From Firmicutes bacterium ADurb.Bin467 (GTDB lineage: Bacteria > Bacillota > Clostridia > Christensenellales > Aristaeellaceae), in contig MWAC01000143.1 of assembly GCA_002068815.1 (NCBI GenBank), forward strand, positions 1 through 6,851: DNA of 6,851 nucleotides, in the 5' to 3' direction. The notes below the pieces were generated by a model. That model was not told the DNA's origin. It did no database searches and saw nothing but the letters and a program-made list of their open reading frames with translations. Made by a program: the position numbers and the translations under genes. Below, one piece after another: positions 1-5,486 of this stretch (positions are counted from its first letter, which is position 1; every line of letters begins with the position of its first letter).

Positions 1-17
1 GAACGGAGGATTTTTTC

Positions 18-1427
18 ATGAGAAAGATCGCCATCATCGGCGCGGGGTCGATCGTGTTCTGCAAGACGCTGGTGCTCGACATCATGGCCACGCCGTCGCT
101 TCGGGACAGCGAGTTCGCGCTGATGGCGCCGACGACGAGGAACACGAGCCAGGTCGAGGCCTTCTTCAACAAGGTCATCGAAAAGGAGGGGCTTCCCGCG
201 AAGGTGTGGATCACGACCGACCGGCGCGAGGCGCTGAAAAACGCCGACTACGTCGTACTGTGCTTCCAGGTCGGCGGAAACACCGCCTACGCGCTCGACT
301 GCGAGATACCGCTCAAGTACGGCGTCGATTCCTGCATCGGGGACTCGATGGGCCCGGGCGGCGTGTTTCGCGCGCTTCGGTCGATCCCGGTCATCCGCGA
401 GCTGTGCAAAGAGGTGCGCGAGCTCTGCCCGAAGGCGCTGATTCTCAACTACGTAAACCCCATGGCGATGATCGGCTGGGCGCTCGGGCAGGAGGGCGTC
501 GACTACGTCGGCCTCTGCCACGGCGTGCAGACGACGCTCGACCTGATCGCGGGCTACTGCGGCGTCAACAAAAAGGACGTCGACTTCCTGTGCGCGGGCA
601 TCAACCACATGGGCTGGTTCCTGCAGATCGAGAAGGACGGCGTCGATCTGTACCCGAAGTTCCGCGAGGTCATGGAGGAGCCCGGCCACTACATCAACGA
701 GAAGGTGCGCGCCGAGGTGCTCAGGAATTTCGGCTACTTCTGCACGGAGTCGACCGGCCACCTGTCGGAGTACCTGCCGTACTTCCGCAAGAACCAAAAG
801 GCGCTCGACCTCTACTGCGACGAGCCCGGCTTCGGCGGCGAGACGAACGCGTACTTCAAGTTCTCCACCTATGTGCAGAACAAGTACGGCGGGCGGCTTC
901 TCGACAACGAGCCGATCGCGCTCCCGCGCCGCTCGGTCGAATACTGCTCCTACATCCTCGAGGCGATCGAGACCGGCGTGCCGTTCCGCTTCAACGGAAA
1001 CGTGCTCAACCACGGCATGATCGAGAACCTGCCGGTCGACTGCTGCGCCGAGGGCCCGCTCTACGCGGACGCGATGGGCGTGCACAGGACGATCGTCGGA
1101 AAGCTGCCGGACCAGCTCGCGATGCTCAACATGACGAACATCAACGTGCAGCGGCTCGCGGTGCGCGCGGGCTACTCGGGCGACCCCGAGCACATCGTGC
1201 ACGCGCTGGCGATGGACCCGCTGACCTCGGCGGTCCTGACGCTCTCCGAGATCCGCCGGATGGCCTCCGAGATGCTCGAGGCCGAGCGCGAGTGGCTGCC
1301 GCAGTTCGCGGGCAAGTCGATCGCGCCGCGCCCGGACATCGAAATCCCCAAGGACGTGAAGCGCGCCCCGGTCCCGGTCGACCCCGCGCTCGCGATCATG
1401 GCGAGGTTCGACGAACTCGGAAGGTAA
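18..1427 (+). CDS. Family 4 glycoside hydrolase (alpha-galactosidase/alpha-glucosidase, MelA/AglA-like), NAD- and Mn-dependent
   Basis: The protein has 469 aa, close to the usual 430-480 aa of GH4. Seen in the sequence: an N-terminal Rossmann dinucleotide loop GAGS (residues 8-11), the GH4 signature MGPGGVFRALRSIPV (111-125), the sugar-site segment NYVNP (144-148), the metal-binding Cys-His pair in CHGVQ (C167, H168), and the metal-ligand His in GINHMGW (H197). A TES-GHLSEY segment (around 243-252) resembles MelA. Family knowledge: GH4 enzymes hydrolyse alpha-glycosides by NAD-mediated oxidation at C3 and elimination, need Mn2+ and reducing conditions, and act in the cytoplasm on imported sugars. 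GGAGGA at 5-10 lies 7 nt before the ATG and supports this start. The gene may belong to an operon starting left of the window. The family is certain; the substrate (galactoside, glucoside or glucuronide) is not. Confidence 0.9.
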   Translation: MRKIAIIGAGSIVFCKTLVLDIMATPSLRDSEFALMAPTTRNTSQVEAFFNKVIEKEGLPAKVWITTDRREALKNADYVVLCFQVGGNTAYALDCEIPLKYGVDSCIGDSMGPGGVFRALRSIPVIRELCKEVRELCPKALILNYVNPMAMIGWALGQEGVDYVGLCHGVQTTLDLIAGYCGVNKKDVDFLCAGINHMGWFLQIEKDGVDLYPKFREVMEEPGHYINEKVRAEVLRNFGYFCTESTGHLSEYLPYFRKNQKALDLYCDEPGFGGETNAYFKFSTYVQNKYGGRLLDNEPIALPRRSVEYCSYILEAIETGVPFRFNGNVLNHGMIENLPVDCCAEGPLYADAMGVHRTIVGKLPDQLAMLNMTNINVQRLAVRAGYSGDPEHIVHALAMDPLTSAVLTLSEIRRMASEMLEAEREWLPQFAGKSIAPRPDIEIPKDVKRAPVPVDPALAIMARFDELGR

Positions 1428-1436
1428 TCCCCCATG

Positions 1437-1469
1437 AAAAAGGCTCCCGTTCGGTCGGGAGCTTTTTTT
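1437..1469. terminator. Bidirectional Rho-independent terminator between convergent genes
   Basis: A perfect 7-bp stem (GCTCCCG at 1443-1449, CGGGAGC at 1456-1462) encloses a 6-nt loop. It is followed on the plus strand by seven T (1463-1469) and preceded by five A (1437-1441), which read as a T run on the minus strand. It lies 9 nt after the GH4 stop and 7 nt beyond the stop of the converging minus-strand gene, so it can serve both. Confidence 0.88.
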
Positions 1470-1476
1470 CGCGGAA

Positions 1477-2511
1477 TCAGGGGTTTCCGACGCAGACCGG
1501 GCACGGCCCTTGCCCGAGCTTTTGCAATTCCTCCTCCGTTCGCCGGACCGCGCCGAGCATGCCGGAGCACTCGGGGTCGGCGTGGTAGTATTTCCCGCCG
1601 TCGGTCGAATAGAAGTCGGTTCGGAGCGTCCGGACGCGGCTGGACTGGCAGACCGGGCAGAGCTTGCGGCCCGACGCGATCGCCTCCGACTCGGGCATCG
1701 CCACGGCGTAGCGCATGCCCGAGCAGTCCTCGGAATCGTGGTAGTATTTTCCGGCGCGCGTCATCCAGACCGTCGGGTCCTCCGGCATGCAGATCGGGCA
1801 CGCAGACTGTCCGAGCTTCTCGGCCTCGGCGATCAGGCGCGCGGAGGCGCCGCGCATGCCGGAGCAGCTCCGGTCGCCGTGGTAGTATTTGCCGTTCTTC
1901 GTCGAATACACGAACTGCTCCACGACCTCGGAGTCCGCCGCCTCGGACATTTCCGGCACGATCGCGGCCTCGTAGACCGCCGCCTTCGCGGGATAGTAGG
2001 CCGTGGGCATCGGGGTAAAGAGCCCGGCATCAACCACCGGCCGCGCCGTCGGGAGCGCCGTCACGAGAACCGACGGCATCGGGGTCGGCCGCTCCGTCGG
2101 GCGGGAAACCGGCGTCGGCATCGGCGTCGCCGTCGGGAGCGGCACTGCCGTTGGGAGCGGCACTGCCGTTGGGAGCGGCACTGCCGTTGGGAGCGGCACT
2201 GCCGTTGGGAGCGGCACTGCCGTCGGCTCCGGCGTCGGCTTGGGCAGGGGCTTCGGCGTCGGCCCGTCCGTCGCGTATCCATGGGCGAGCGGGCCGGGGT
2301 TCGGCGAGCGCAGGCGCGTCCCCGCCAAGCGCCGCTCGTTGACCGCGAGCGTCAGCGCGCCGAGCATCACGGCGAGCACCGCCGCGGCCGACGCCAGCGC
2401 GAACAGCCTGCGCTTGAGCGCCTGCCGCCTTCGGGCGCGGTTGAGCCCCATGTGAATCGCATGGCGCACGTATTCCGGCGTATCCGGAAACGCGTTGTTC
2501 AAATCCTTCAT
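1477..2511 (-). CDS. Membrane-anchored protein with three Cys/His modules; probable anti-sigma partner of the upstream ECF sigma factor
   Basis: The protein has 344 aa. Seen in order: a short basic N-terminus (1-35) with an FPDTPEYVRHAI segment; one hydrophobic membrane segment (about 36-57); a Pro/Thr-rich stalk (about 69-170) holding five AVPLPT hexapeptides (98-127); and three C-terminal repeats, each beginning near KYYH. The repeats carry H211/C216/C238/C241, H258/C263/C285/C288 and H310/C315/C337/C340, all spaced H-x4-C-x21-C-x2-C. This fits three small metal (zinc) sites or redox-active thiol sets outside the membrane. The start ATG overlaps the sigma gene's TGA (ATGA), with GGAGGT at 2523-2518, so translation is probably coupled. 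An upstream in-frame extension to 2808 is rejected because it runs through the sigma gene. The anti-sigma role is inferred from position and topology; the N-terminal domain is short for an anti-sigma domain, and I recognise no named family. Confidence 0.8.
   Translation of the reverse strand: MKDLNNAFPDTPEYVRHAIHMGLNRARRRQALKRRLFALASAAAVLAVMLGALTLAVNERRLAGTRLRSPNPGPLAHGYATDGPTPKPLPKPTPEPTAVPLPTAVPLPTAVPLPTAVPLPTAVPLPTATPMPTPVSRPTERPTPMPSVLVTALPTARPVVDAGLFTPMPTAYYPAKAAVYEAAIVPEMSEAADSEVVEQFVYSTKNGKYYHGDRSCSGMRGASARLIAEAEKLGQSACPICMPEDPTVWMTRAGKYYHDSEDCSGMRYAVAMPESEAIASGRKLCPVCQSSRVRTLRTDFYSTDGGKYYHADPECSGMLGAVRRTEEELQKLGQGPCPVCVGNP
1492..1914 (-). repeat. Three protein-level repeats of a YYH-x4-C-S-G-M ... 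C-P-x-C module
   Basis: The modules lie at about 1789-1914, 1648-1767 and 1492-1614 (N- to C-terminal). Each has K-Y-Y-H, then C-S-G-M, then C-P-[IV]-C, with the same number of residues between the four ligands. At DNA level the 12-mer gtggtagtattt recurs at 1582, 1738 and 1879 on the plus strand. This points to internal duplication with the ligand spacing kept under selection. Confidence 0.85.
2135..2224 (-). repeat. Five tandem copies of an 18-bp unit encoding AVPLPT in a Pro-rich stalk
   Basis: The plus-strand unit GGGAGCGGCACTGCCGTT is repeated head to tail. The first four copies (2135-2206) are identical and the fifth (2207-2224) differs only in its last base. The period is a multiple of three, so copy-number change keeps the reading frame and only alters the length of the extracytoplasmic stalk. 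Degenerate Pro-Thr codons on both sides suggest the array grew out of an older Pro-rich linker. Confidence 0.95.
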
Positions 2512-2978
2512 CGTCCCACCTCCGGGGAAAGGGCCTGCCGGAGCGCGCTCCGGGCCTGGTAGAGTCTCGACTTTGCCGTCGTCTCGGGGATTTTCAGGAT
2601 GGACGATATCTCCCGAAGGGAATACCCCTCGAGGTGATGCAGAAGCAGCGGGAGCCGGAGCCGCTCGGGAAGCCTGCGGATCGCGTCCTGAAGCGCCGGG
2701 TCCGGGGCGCCCTGCGCGGAGACGATCTGCTCGTTCAAAGGCTCCGGGCGCCCCTTCCACTTGCGCTGGATGTTGCGGCACTCGTTGACGAGTATCCGCA
2801 TCAGCCACGCCTCGAACCGCTCGCCGTCGCGCAGCGCCTCGCGGTGCATCCAGCCCTTGAACACGGCCTCCTGTATGGCGTCGGCGGCATCCGCGTCGCT
2901 TCGAAGCAGCGCGATCGCGACGCGGTAGAGCCTGCGTTCGCAGCCGAGCGCCCTCTCGGTGTACTGTATGTCGTCCAC
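2508..2978 (-). CDS. ECF-type RNA polymerase sigma factor (sigma-70 family)
   Basis: The protein has 156 aa from the GTG start, typical for group 4 sigma factors. Seen: region 2 with YRVAIALLRSDADAADAIQEAVFKGW split around residues 18-43 and WLMRILVNECRN (58-69), which binds core polymerase and the -10 element. Region 4 follows with LPERLRLPLLLHHLEGYSL (103-121) and the helix-turn-helix IPETTAKSRLYQARSALR (130-147), which reads the -35 element. Regions 1 and 3 are absent, as usual for ECF factors. The gene overlaps the membrane protein gene downstream by ATGA. GTG at 2978 is chosen because GTGAGG (2990-2985) lies 6 nt upstream. The alternative ATG at 3008, which adds 10 residues, has no Shine-Dalgarno and would sit almost at the predicted transcription start. 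Its targets cannot be seen, apart from a likely promoter of its own. Confidence 0.9.
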   Translation of the reverse strand: MDDIQYTERALGCERRLYRVAIALLRSDADAADAIQEAVFKGWMHREALRDGERFEAWLMRILVNECRNIQRKWKGRPEPLNEQIVSAQGAPDPALQDAIRRLPERLRLPLLLHHLEGYSLREISSILKIPETTAKSRLYQARSALRQALSPEVGR

Positions 2979-2984
2979 GGGAAT

Positions 2985-2990
2985 CCTCAC
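2985..2990 (-). promoter_or_regulatory. Ribosome-binding site deciding the GTG start of the sigma factor
   Basis: GTGAGG on the minus strand is 6 nt before GTG at 2978-2976. The competing ATG at 3008-3006 is preceded by AATAGTGTGTGA, which has no purine-rich site. This favours the shorter protein. Confidence 0.6.
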
Positions 2991-3020
2991 TTGTTCATGA
3001 ATGCGCATTCACACACTATT

Positions 3021-3048
3021 GACGCATCGGGAAGGGGGAAGGTTTGCG
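3021..3048 (-). promoter_or_regulatory. Candidate ECF-sigma promoter (autoregulatory)
   Basis: On the minus strand, CGCAAAC (3048-3042) is followed after 17 nt by CGTC (3024-3021). This fits the Bacillus ECF pattern of an AAC-type -35 and a CGTC-type -10 with 16-17 nt spacing. The predicted start lies near 3013, about 35 nt before the GTG codon. No good SigA promoter is visible here. The site lies immediately downstream of the preceding gene's terminator, so the operon needs its own promoter. Confidence 0.55.
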
Positions 3049-3056
3049 AAACGCAG

Positions 3057-3084
3057 AAAAAAACGCCCCCGGTGCCGGGAGCGT
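3057..3084 (-). terminator. Rho-independent terminator of the phosphoribosyltransferase gene
   Basis: On the minus strand a 9-bp stem (ACGCTCCCG at 3084-3076, CGGGGGCGT at 3071-3063, one G-U pair) has a 4-nt loop and runs directly into seven T (3063-3057). It begins 6 nt after the TAG at 3091-3093 and insulates the sigma operon from upstream transcription. Confidence 0.9.
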
Positions 3085-3090
3085 CGCCCG

Positions 3091-3654
3091 CTATTCGATC
3101 GGCGTGCCGTCGTTGCGGAACAGCGGCAGTTTTTCGAGATAGAGGATGTCGTCGCGGTCGATCGCCTCGCCCTCGACGAGGATCGCCATCTTGCCGACGA
3201 TCTCGCCGCCGGCGAGCCGGACGAGCTCCTCCATCGCGCGCAGCGATTCGCCGGTCGAGATCACGTCGTCGACGATCACGACCCGCTTGCCCTTCAAGTA
3301 TTCGGCGTCCTTGCCGTCGATGCACAGCGTCTGCGGGTGCCCGGTCGTGATCGAGCGCACCTCGACGCAGAACACGTCCTTCATATAGAGCTTCGGCGAC
3401 TTGCGCGCGAGCAGGTACCGCTTCTCGCCCGCCTGCCGCGCCATCTCGAAGATCAGCGGTATGCCCTTCGACTCGGCGGTGATCATCACGTCGTGCTCGG
3501 GGATTCGCTTGTTGAGCTCGGTTGCGCAGGCGATCGTCAGCTCCATGTCGCCAAAAATGACAAACGCGCCGATCATCACCGTATCGCTGATCGGGCAGAG
3601 CGGAAGCTGCCGCTCAAGCCCCGCGACGGTGAGAGAATAGACCATATCGTTCAT
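3091..3654 (-). CDS. Type I phosphoribosyltransferase, adenine phosphoribosyltransferase-like
   Basis: The protein has 187 aa and is presumably cytoplasmic. The PRPP-binding signature VVIVDDVISTGES is at residues 125-137, with the paired acidic residues D129 and D130. TAESKGIPL (59-67) fits the pyrophosphate loop, and ARKSPKLYMK (83-92) resembles the RK-PxK segment of Apt proteins. Known for the family: transfer of 5-phosphoribose from PRPP to a purine base, releasing pyrophosphate, in salvage. The base is not provable here, because related PRTases act on other bases or are regulatory. There is no N-terminal DNA-binding domain, so it is not a PurR-type repressor. AGAGGTG (3666-3660) lies 5 nt before the ATG. 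The gene has its own promoter and terminator but could also be read from the kinase gene upstream, since no terminator separates them. Confidence 0.85.
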   Translation of the reverse strand: MNDMVYSLTVAGLERQLPLCPISDTVMIGAFVIFGDMELTIACATELNKRIPEHDVMITAESKGIPLIFEMARQAGEKRYLLARKSPKLYMKDVFCVEVRSITTGHPQTLCIDGKDAEYLKGKRVVIVDDVISTGESLRAMEELVRLAGGEIVGKMAILVEGEAIDRDDILYLEKLPLFRNDGTPIE

Positions 3655-3690
3655 GGAAACACCTCTATCGCAAAACTGGCGCCAAAGGTT

Positions 3691-3719
3691 ATTGTACTGC
3701 GAATGCCGGGGATTGTCAA
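3691..3719 (-). promoter_or_regulatory. Strong SigA-type promoter of the phosphoribosyltransferase gene
   Basis: On the minus strand, TTGACA (3719-3714) and TACAAT (3696-3691) are separated by exactly 17 nt: a perfect -35 and a 5-of-6 -10. The predicted start is near 3684, about 30 nt before the ATG. The -35 begins 4 nt after the kinase stop codon. The 8-bp palindrome TGGCGCCA (3677-3684) covers the predicted start; it could be an operator, but it is short enough to be chance. Confidence 0.88.
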
Positions 3720-3723
3720 GGAT

Positions 3724-4809
3724 TCACTTGAGCAGACGGCGGACGACCTCGGTCATCTCGCCGAACCGCAATTCTATGTCCCGAAGCAGCGCGATCTGCG
3801 TGCGGGCGCGCGCGAGGTTGTGCTCCGGGTACGCGGTCTTGTAGTACGTGTCTCCCTCGAGGTAGTCCATCAGAAACCGCATGCCGTTCTCAAACGTGAT
3901 GACCTTCGCGCCCAGCGGCAGAAGCTCCATCTCGCGGCGCGTCAAAAACCCGTCGGCCTCCGGCACGAACCCCGCGGCGAAGCGCGAAAACAGCTCCATC
4001 GACAGGCCCATTTTCGACGCGTCGATCTCGTCCTCGGCGGCGGTCGTCGCGCCGTAGCGTATCGCGTCGCCGAAGTCGTAGAGGGAGCTTCCCGGCATGA
4101 CGGTGTCGAGGTCGATCACGCAGATCGCCTTTTCGCTCGCGTCGTCGAACAGCACGTTGCTGATCTTCGTGTCGTTGTGCGTGACCCTGAGCGGCAAATC
4201 GCGGCCGACGATCTCATGCGCGGCGTGGCGCCGGTCGAGGAAGAAGCGGATTTCGCCCCGGACGCCCTTCGCGCGCCCGGCCTTGTCCTCGTGCGCGGCG
4301 CGGGCGAACGCGTCGAAGCGCGAGGGCGTGTGGTGAAAGTTCGGGATCGTCTCCCCGAGCTCCGAGGCCGGGAAGTCCGCGAGCAATCTCTGAAACTCGC
4401 CGAACGCGCGGCCCGCCTCCTGAAAGTGCTCCGGCTTTTCGACGCGGTCGTACGCGCGCGCGTTTCCGACGTAGCGGTACGCGCGCCAGCTTCCGCCGCT
4501 TTCGTCGATAAACAGCGGCCGGCCGTCGAGCGCCCTCACGAACTCGAGCACGCGCCTCTCCGGCGACGCGCCCATCTCGACGAGCTTCCGGCGCAGGTGC
4601 TCCGTGACCTTCAGGATGTTGTCCATCACGACTTCGGGCTGCCGGAACACGTGGTTGTTGATCCGCTGCAATATGTACTCCCCGTCCGGGTCGCTGAACG
4701 TGAGCCTATACGTCCGGTTGATGTGCCCGGAGCGGACCTCCGAGGCGGAGGCGAATTTCCCCTCGAACCGGAAACGCTCCGCGACGGGGCGAATGTCGAA
4801 ATCCTGCAT
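3724..4809 (-). CDS. nahK: N-acetylhexosamine 1-kinase-like phosphotransferase (NahK/APH family)
   Basis: The protein has 361 aa, matching the roughly 360 aa of bifidobacterial NahK. Seen: SGHINRTYR (27-35) and YILQRIN (45-51) in the N-lobe; the catalytic loop RVTHNDTKISNVLFD (208-222), with D213 as presumed catalytic base; the metal-binding IDLDTVMPG (232-240) followed by YDFGDAIRYG (244-253); and GMRFLMDYLEGD (309-320) with YPEHN (327-331). These match NahK closely as I recall it. Known role: ATP-dependent phosphorylation of GlcNAc or GalNAc at C1, feeding amino-sugar catabolism or UDP-sugar salvage in the cytoplasm. GGAGG (4820-4816) lies 6 nt before the ATG; the much longer in-frame extension upstream crosses terminators and the spore genes and is not coding. 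The usual partner, a lacto-N-biose phosphorylase, is not in the window, so the exact sugar is an inference. Confidence 0.85.
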   Translation of the reverse strand: MQDFDIRPVAERFRFEGKFASASEVRSGHINRTYRLTFSDPDGEYILQRINNHVFRQPEVVMDNILKVTEHLRRKLVEMGASPERRVLEFVRALDGRPLFIDESGGSWRAYRYVGNARAYDRVEKPEHFQEAGRAFGEFQRLLADFPASELGETIPNFHHTPSRFDAFARAAHEDKAGRAKGVRGEIRFFLDRRHAAHEIVGRDLPLRVTHNDTKISNVLFDDASEKAICVIDLDTVMPGSSLYDFGDAIRYGATTAAEDEIDASKMGLSMELFSRFAAGFVPEADGFLTRREMELLPLGAKVITFENGMRFLMDYLEGDTYYKTAYPEHNLARARTQIALLRDIELRFGEMTEVVRRLLK

Positions 4810-4829
4810 ACGCGGCCTCCGAATGTGTA

Positions 4830-4853
4830 GTACCACCCGAAAATCGTACCACC
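4830..4853 (-). promoter_or_regulatory. Direct repeat GGTGGTAC x2, 16 bp apart, overlapping the kinase promoter
   Basis: On the minus strand GGTGGTAC occurs at 4853-4846 and again at 4837-4830. The first copy overlaps the -10 hexamer and the second covers the predicted transcription start region. A 16-bp period in this position could be a repressor site. It resembles the T-box core sequence, but the leader is far too short for a T-box. Confidence 0.35.
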
Positions 4854-4871
4854 GGGGGCGGGAAAAGTCAA
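4843..4871 (-). promoter_or_regulatory. SigA-type promoter of the kinase gene
   Basis: On the minus strand, TTGACT (4871-4866) and TACGAT (4848-4843) are 17 nt apart, 5 of 6 matches each. The predicted start is near 4836, about 27 nt before the ATG and 16 nt before GGAGG. Confidence 0.8.
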
Positions 4872-4902
4872 TATCCCCGCGCTTTTGCTGTCGCCGTTCC
4901 TG

Positions 4903-4929
4903 AAAAGCCCTCCGCCGCGCTCGGCGGGG
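4903..4929 (-). terminator. Possible second, weaker terminator hairpin
   Basis: CCGCCG (4912-4917) and CGGCGG (4922-4927) form a 6-bp GC stem with a 4-nt loop, followed on the minus strand by AGGGC and then four T (4906-4903). The T run is short. It may back up the stronger terminator upstream, or simply be GC-rich spacer. Confidence 0.35.
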
Positions 4930-4955
4930 CGGGGTTCGTCCTGCTAGCGGGGGCC

Positions 4956-4994
4956 AAAAAACAGGCGGGAGCGGCCGCTGAAAGCAGCCGCCCC
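4956..4994 (-). terminator. Rho-independent terminator of the spore-protein operon
   Basis: On the minus strand an 8-bp stem (GCGGCTGC, GCGGCCGC, one G-U pair) has a 5-nt loop. It can be extended by GGG pairing with CCC across a bulge. It is followed after GCCTG by six T (4961-4956). It begins about 18 nt after the stop of the second spore-protein gene. Confidence 0.7.
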
Positions 4995-5012
4995 TTGTAT
5001 TAGCTTCGTCCG

Positions 5013-5216
5013 TTAGCGGTTCTGCATCTGGCGCTCCTGCGCCTCGATCATCTTCTTGACCATATTGCCGCCGATGTGGCCGGCATCCTTGGAAGCGATG
5101 TCGCCGTTGTAGCCCTGCTTGAGGTTGATGCCAAGCTCGTTTGCCACTTCGTGCTTGAGGTTGTACATCGCCTGGCGCGCCTCGGGTACGTTGATCTGAT
5201 TGCTGTTGCTGGGCAT
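5013..5216 (-). CDS. Alpha/beta-type small acid-soluble spore protein
   Basis: The protein has 67 aa, the normal size for the family. Family hallmarks seen: NVPEARQAM (9-17), the germination-protease region KHEVANELG (21-29, cleavage expected after E23), NLKQGYNGD (31-39) and SKDAGHIGGNMVKKMI (42-57). These proteins coat DNA in the forespore, shift it towards an A-like form that resists UV and heat, and are degraded at germination for amino acids. AAAGGAGG (5233-5226) lies 9 nt before the ATG. The gene follows the other spore-protein gene by 42 nt with no terminator or obvious promoter between, so it is probably cotranscribed. It is about two thirds identical to that neighbour, hence a tandem duplicate. 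The protease site has V where F or I is usual. Confidence 0.95.
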   Translation of the reverse strand: MPSNSNQINVPEARQAMYNLKHEVANELGINLKQGYNGDIASKDAGHIGGNMVKKMIEAQERQMQNR

Positions 5217-5258
5217 GTGGGTGTTCCTCCTTTCGATGGTTTCGTCGGTTATTGTCTG

Positions 5259-5477
5259 TTACTTGACCGTGTTGGAAGCCTGGCGCTGATAGTCCTCGAT
5301 CATGCGCTTGACCATCATGCCGCCGACGGTTCCGTTGTCCTTGGAGCTCAGGTTGCCGTTGTAGCCCTTGGTCAGGTTGACACCCATCTCGTTGGCGATT
5401 TCGAACTTCATGTTCGAGAGCGCCTGCTTGGCCTCGGGCACGTTGATGCGGTTCGACGAGCTTGAGTTGCTGGCCAT
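5259..5477 (-). CDS. Alpha/beta-type small acid-soluble spore protein
   Basis: The protein has 72 aa with the same architecture as its downstream paralogue: NVPEAKQAL (12-20), the germination-protease region KFEIANEMG (24-32, cleavage expected after E26), NLTKGYNGN (34-42) and SKDNGTVGGMMVKRMI (45-60). It has a Ser/Asn-rich N-terminus. It binds and protects DNA in the forespore core. GGGAGGTG (5492-5485) lies 7 nt before the ATG. This is the first gene of the pair. Its ribosome-binding site is one arm of a perfect 10-bp inverted repeat, which would silence read-through transcripts from recG but not a transcript started at the forespore-type promoter. The position directly after recG is, as I recall, common for spore-protein genes in Clostridia. 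Confidence 0.95.
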   Translation of the reverse strand: MASNSSSSNRINVPEAKQALSNMKFEIANEMGVNLTKGYNGNLSSKDNGTVGGMMVKRMIEDYQRQASNTVK

Positions 5478-5486
5478 TGTTTTTCA

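Noticed and set aside
206..1588. A 460-codon plus-strand frame overlapping the GH4 gene
   Set aside because: It is an Arg/Pro-rich out-of-frame shadow that runs through the terminator; the GH4 frame carries all family motifs.
1510..2562. A 350-codon plus-strand frame with RWERHC-type repeats
   Set aside because: It is the shadow of the membrane protein gene; its repeats only mirror the 18-bp array. The minus frame has the ribosome-binding site, membrane segment and conserved Cys/His modules.
3001..4830. A 609-codon open frame on the plus strand
   Set aside because: It lies antisense to the phosphoribosyltransferase and NahK-like genes, has a His/Arg/Asp-rich low-information composition typical of the complement of GC-rich genes, and no recognisable domain.
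4820..4871. T-box riboswitch, suggested by GGGTGGTAC
   Set aside because: The predicted leader is under 30 nt, with no stem I or specifier loop and no terminator before the start codon.
5076..5465. A 129-codon plus-strand frame
   Set aside because: It is antisense across both spore-protein genes, which are unmistakable family members; the repeated look of this frame comes from the tandem duplication.
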